Position numbers and translations under genes: made by a program
Shown here: one piece after another, positions 61,283 through 64,000 of the stretch
How the letters are laid out: the number at the start of each line of letters is the position of its first letter
How positions within the stretch are numbered: position 1 is the first letter of the stretch
Notes under the pieces: generated by a model
Databases searched by the model: none
What the model was told of the DNA's origin: nothing
What the model saw: the letters and a program-made list of their open reading frames with translations, nothing else
Origin: SG8-30 sp963715485
GTDB lineage: Bacteria; Pseudomonadota; Gammaproteobacteria; Steroidobacterales; Steroidobacteraceae
DNA: 64,000 nt
Assembly (NCBI GenBank): GCA_963715485.1
Contig: OY970244.1
Location: 372,001-436,000 of the forward strand
Direction of reading: 5' to 3'

Positions 61283-62498
61283 ATGAAGGCCCTGCTGACC
61301 CTGTTCCTGATCGTCTTCATCGACCTGCTCGGCTTCGGGATCATCATCCCGCTTGTTTCCGTTCGTCGCCGAGCGCATGGGCGCCGACCCCTGGCTGATC
61401 ACCTTCGGCGGCGCCGGGGTCTATGCACTCGCGCAGGTCATCTCCACGCCGTTCTGGGGCCGCCTGAGCGATGCCATCGGGCGCCGGCCGGTCCTGATCG
61501 TCAGCATGCTCGGCGCCGTCGTCGGCTACGTCTGGCTGGCCTTTGCCGACTCGCTGGCGATGCTGATCGCCGCCCGGGTCCTGTCGGGACTGATGTCGGG
61601 CAACATCTCCGCCGCCTTCGCCTACGTCGCGGACGTGACCGATCCCGCCAACCGGGCCAAGGGCCTCGGCATGATCGGTGCGGCCTTCGGCCTGGGATTC
61701 ATGTTCGGCCCGATGATCGGCGGCCTGCTCGGTGGCGAGGACCCGGCGACTGCCTCGTTCCTGCTGCCGGGACTGGTGTCGGCGGGACTGAGCGCGACGG
61801 CCTTCCTCGGCGCAACGTTCCTGCTCAAGGAGAGCCTGCCCCCCGAGAGCCGCAAGCCCTGGAGCGAGTCCGGCCGGGGCCTGCGGTCACCGCTGGCCGC
61901 CGTCTCGCACAGCCCGGTGCTGCTCGGCCTCGTCGGTGCCGTCTTCCTGGTGTCGATCGGCGGGACGATCCTGCAATCGATCTTCCCGATCTGGGGACAC
62001 GACGTGCTCGGCCTGTCGCCGCGCGACGTCGGCCTCGCCTTCTTCGCGATGGGACTGGTCGGGGTGACCGTGCAGGGCGTGGTCGTCGGCCGGCTGGCGA
62101 TGCGCTTCGGCGAGAAGAAGGTGCTCTACGGATCGGCGCTGCTGCACGCGATCGGCTACGTCACCATGGGTCTCGCCAGCGACCATGTCATGCTGGCGCT
62201 CGGCGCGGCGTTCTTCGCCGCGGGGCATGCCAGCTTCAACACCACGGCATCGAGCCTGGTCACGCTGGAAGCGGGAGCGCGGGAGAAGGGCGCCGCGCTC
62301 GGCGCCATGCAGTCGGCCAGCGCGGCCGGCCGCATCGTCGGCCCGGCCTCGAGTGGCGCGATCTATTCCGGCTTCGGGACCCACGCCCCTTTCCTCCTGG
62401 GCGCGGTGCTGCTGATCCCGGCCGTGATGCTGCTGCGCCGCTCACACCGGGGCGACCTGCCGCATACGGACGAGGCGGAAGACGTGCCGGGGGATTGA
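61283..62498 (+). pseudogene. Tet/TCR-type MFS transporter, one apparent +1 frameshift
   Basis: A first helix MKALLTLFLIVFIDLLGFGIIIPL is cut near 61355 by one extra base (CTTGTTTCC); the main frame continues FPFVAERMGADPWLITFGGAG and contains motif A GRLSDAIGRRPVLI, a motif-C-like FGLGFMFGPMIGGLLG and 12 membrane spans in total. The pattern is the TetA/TCR MFS group that exports drugs by proton antiport. Joined length about 404 residues. Confidence 0.85.
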
Positions 62499-62541
62499 CC
62501 GCTGCGATGGTACAGCGCCTGTCCGTCCACGCGGCAGCAGC

Positions 62542-63051
62542 CTACTTCCAGCCGATCCAGTCGATCTCGAGGCGGAACGGTCCGGCCTGCTTGTCCGAGA
62601 TCATGAAGCCGACCTGACGCACCCGCGCCGGGTCGGGCGGCCCGACCAGCGGGACCGGCTGGCCGAAGGCCTTGGCACGCAGCGCGGACATCGGCACCTC
62701 GACCTCGCGCCATTCGCCTGCCGGCAGGTCCAGCGGGGCCTCGAAGCGGAAGGCGCCTGGCGTGTTCGGTGTGCGCAGGTTCACCCGGTAGCGCTTGCCG
62801 TCGCCGCGCAGGCGCAGCACCAGCGCAGTCGCACCGGCCATGGCCCACTCGCGCGGGCGGGAACGCACGGATGCGAAGCCGCCGTTGTTCTCGAGCGACA
62901 CGGTGCCCTCGAAGGCCGCGATGCCGGGCGCGGACTGCACCAGCCGGCTCGAGGACACGCCGCCCATCACCGCATCGTCGACGGGCGAGAACGCCTCCAC
63001 CTCGGCGGGGTCGTCGAAGTCGAGGAGGATCTTCGCCGGCTTGCCGGTCAT
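62542..63051 (-). CDS. CIA30 family protein
   Basis: A 169-residue protein. LLDFDDPAEVEAFSPVDDAVMGGVSSS, FEGTVSLENNGGFASVRSRP, GATALVLRLRGDGKRYRVNLRT and FMISDKQAGPFRLEIDWIGW are the complete CIA30 (NDUFAF1-like) jelly-roll pattern. Eukaryotic relatives assist respiratory complex I assembly; bacterial roles are unknown. It follows the alcohol dehydrogenase on the same strand after 21 bases and may be cotranscribed with it. Confidence 0.9.
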   Translation of the reverse strand: MTGKPAKILLDFDDPAEVEAFSPVDDAVMGGVSSSRLVQSAPGIAAFEGTVSLENNGGFASVRSRPREWAMAGATALVLRLRGDGKRYRVNLRTPNTPGAFRFEAPLDLPAGEWREVEVPMSALRAKAFGQPVPLVGPPDPARVRQVGFMISDKQAGPFRLEIDWIGWK

Positions 63052-63072
63052 GGGTTTCGGTCCCGGGTCGCC

Positions 63073-64000
63073 TCAGTCATCGAACACGAGGACCTGGCGG
63101 ATGCTGCGGCCGTCGGCGAGGCGGTCGAAGGCCTGGTTCAGGTCCTCGAGGCGCAGACGCTCCGACAGCAGGTGCTGCACCGGCAGTTCGCCCGCAAGGT
63201 ACCAGTCGATGTAGCGCGGGATGTCGCGTGCCGGCACGGCGCTGCCGTGGTAGCTGCCCTTGAGCGTGCGTTCCTCCGCCACCAGCGTCAGGTGACGCAG
63301 GGCCATCGTCCTGTCGGGGTGCGACAGGCCCGCCGAGACGGTGGTGCCGCCGCGTGCCGTGGCCGCCCAGGCCAGCTCGAGCGCCGCCACCGATCCTGCC
63401 ATCTCGAAAGCGTAGGCCACGCCGCCCGCCGTGGCCTCGACGACCTGCGCGGCGCAGTCCGGCTCCGCAGCGTTGAAGGTGTGGGTGGCGCCCAGCCTGC
63501 GGGCCAGCGCGAGCTTGTCCTCGCTCAGGTCCACGGCCACCAGCGGCGAGGCGTCGAGGCGCCGCGCGCCCAGCAGGGCAGCGAGCCCGACACCGCCGAG
63601 GCCCACCACCAGGGCCGAGGCGCCGCGCGGCATGGCCGCGGCGTTCACCACCGAGCCGACGCCGGTGATCACGGCGCAGCCGAACACCGCCGCCTGGTCG
63701 AAGGCAAGTTCCTCCGGGATGCGAACGCAGGACTCCTGCGCCACCACCGCATGCTCGGCGAAGGCCGACACGCCCAGGTGATGATTCACCGGACCACCGC
63801 GATGCAGGCGACGCTGCCCGCCCAGCAGCGTGCCGGCGGCATTGGCCCGCATGGCCGGTTCGCACAGCACGGGTCGTCCGGAAAGGCAGGGCCCGCAGTG
63901 GCCGCAGGTGGCCACGAAGGTCGTCACCACGTGGTCCCCCGGGGCGAGCCGCGTCACGCCCTCGCCAATGGCCTCGACGATTGCCGCACCTTCGTGACCG
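63073..64000 (-). CDS. Zinc-dependent alcohol dehydrogenase, C-terminal part (partial)
   Basis: The window edge cuts off the N-terminus; the frame is open to base 64000. Visible are GHEGAAIVEAIGEG (the GHE zinc-site motif), the structural-zinc Cys set CGHCGPCLSGRPVLC, the FAEHAVV segment and the NAD loop ALVVGLGGVGLAALLGARRL. This is a class III-like (AdhC/mycothiol-type) medium-chain dehydrogenase; the alcohol or formaldehyde adduct used cannot be told from this part. About 309 residues are present, with a normal C-terminus. Confidence 0.9.
   Translation of the reverse strand, partial: GHEGAAIVEAIGEGVTRLAPGDHVVTTFVATCGHCGPCLSGRPVLCEPAMRANAAGTLLGGQRRLHRGGPVNHHLGVSAFAEHAVVAQESCVRIPEELAFDQAAVFGCAVITGVGSVVNAAAMPRGASALVVGLGGVGLAALLGARRLDASPLVAVDLSEDKLALARRLGATHTFNAAEPDCAAQVVEATAGGVAYAFEMAGSVAALELAWAATARGGTTVSAGLSHPDRTMALRHLTLVAEERTLKGSYHGSAVPARDIPRYIDWYLAGELPVQHLLSERLRLEDLNQAFDRLADGRSIRQVLVFDD

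Noticed and set aside
2774..61358. Programmed +1 ribosomal frameshifting as a genome-wide mechanism
   Set aside because: The break sites share no common slippery sequence, stop codon or structure, some genes would need nine events, and long genes nearby have none. Insertion errors explain the pattern more simply.
1..64000. rRNA, tRNA or CRISPR features
   Set aside because: No clover-leaf with CCA-like end and TTC loop, no rRNA sequence and no regularly spaced direct repeats were recognised on reading either strand; a tRNA covariance search was not possible here.

Overview
The window is GC-rich chromosomal DNA of a gammaproteobacterium. The housekeeping order dapF–DUF484–xerC–hslV–hslU–DUF971–(ybaN-like)–ubiE–ubiJ–ubiB and a contiguous trpLEGDCFBA operon point to that class. 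The mix of PHA synthase, homogentisate catabolism, glycolate oxidase and many stand-alone lipoprotein or secreted enzymes resembles Steroidobacterales/Nevskiales/Xanthomonadales-type environmental lineages; nothing seen fixes the family. No rRNA, tRNA, CRISPR array, prophage or full insertion sequence was seen.

Layout: 0-6.3 kb holds small metabolic and envelope genes (fructosamine kinase tail, ASCH, methyltransferase, two YceI proteins, cytochrome b561, ExoD, hemN, SDR). 6.3-14.1 kb is a minus-strand catabolic block (VOC, drug-efflux MFS, gabD, dienelactone hydrolase, fumarylacetoacetase-type hydrolase, hmgA, thiolase) with a perfect palindromic operator in front of hmgA. 14.2-20.7 kb holds a MATE exporter, a heavily frameshifted DUF885 lipoprotein and a large secreted S8 protease with a possible c-di-GMP riboswitch leader. 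21.0-23.3 kb pairs a sulfite-exporter-like protein with a divergent persulfide dioxygenase. 23.4-30.3 kb is the trp operon with a leader peptide containing three consecutive Trp codons and a transcription attenuator. 30.3-33 kb has a phospholipase D and small genes. 33-41.6 kb is the ubiquinone/HslUV/XerC/DapF housekeeping block. 42-43.3 kb is rimO. 43.4-52 kb is a run of plus-strand accessory enzymes including a probable halohydrin dehalogenase. 52.1-55.9 kb is glcDEF. 56-64 kb has phaC, an NAD(P)H-ferredoxin-type reductase, PII, a thioredoxin-like ferredoxin, quinone reductase, MFS, CIA30 and a truncated zinc alcohol dehydrogenase.

Three things stand out. First, a ~232 bp inverted-repeat element sits in frame inside trpC, and a second copy lies upstream of rimO; the two copies share a 15 bp hairpin whose differences are compensatory. 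Second, 18 otherwise convincing genes carry about 33 reading-frame breaks, and every one I could resolve is explained by extra single bases (+1), never by a missing one. That looks like systematic insertion error in the assembly, so the frameshifted genes should be treated as probably intact in the organism. Third, a short SDR-like protein has the exact signature motifs of halohydrin dehalogenases. Three copies of a REPIN-like palindrome with 19 bp arms are also present at gene borders.
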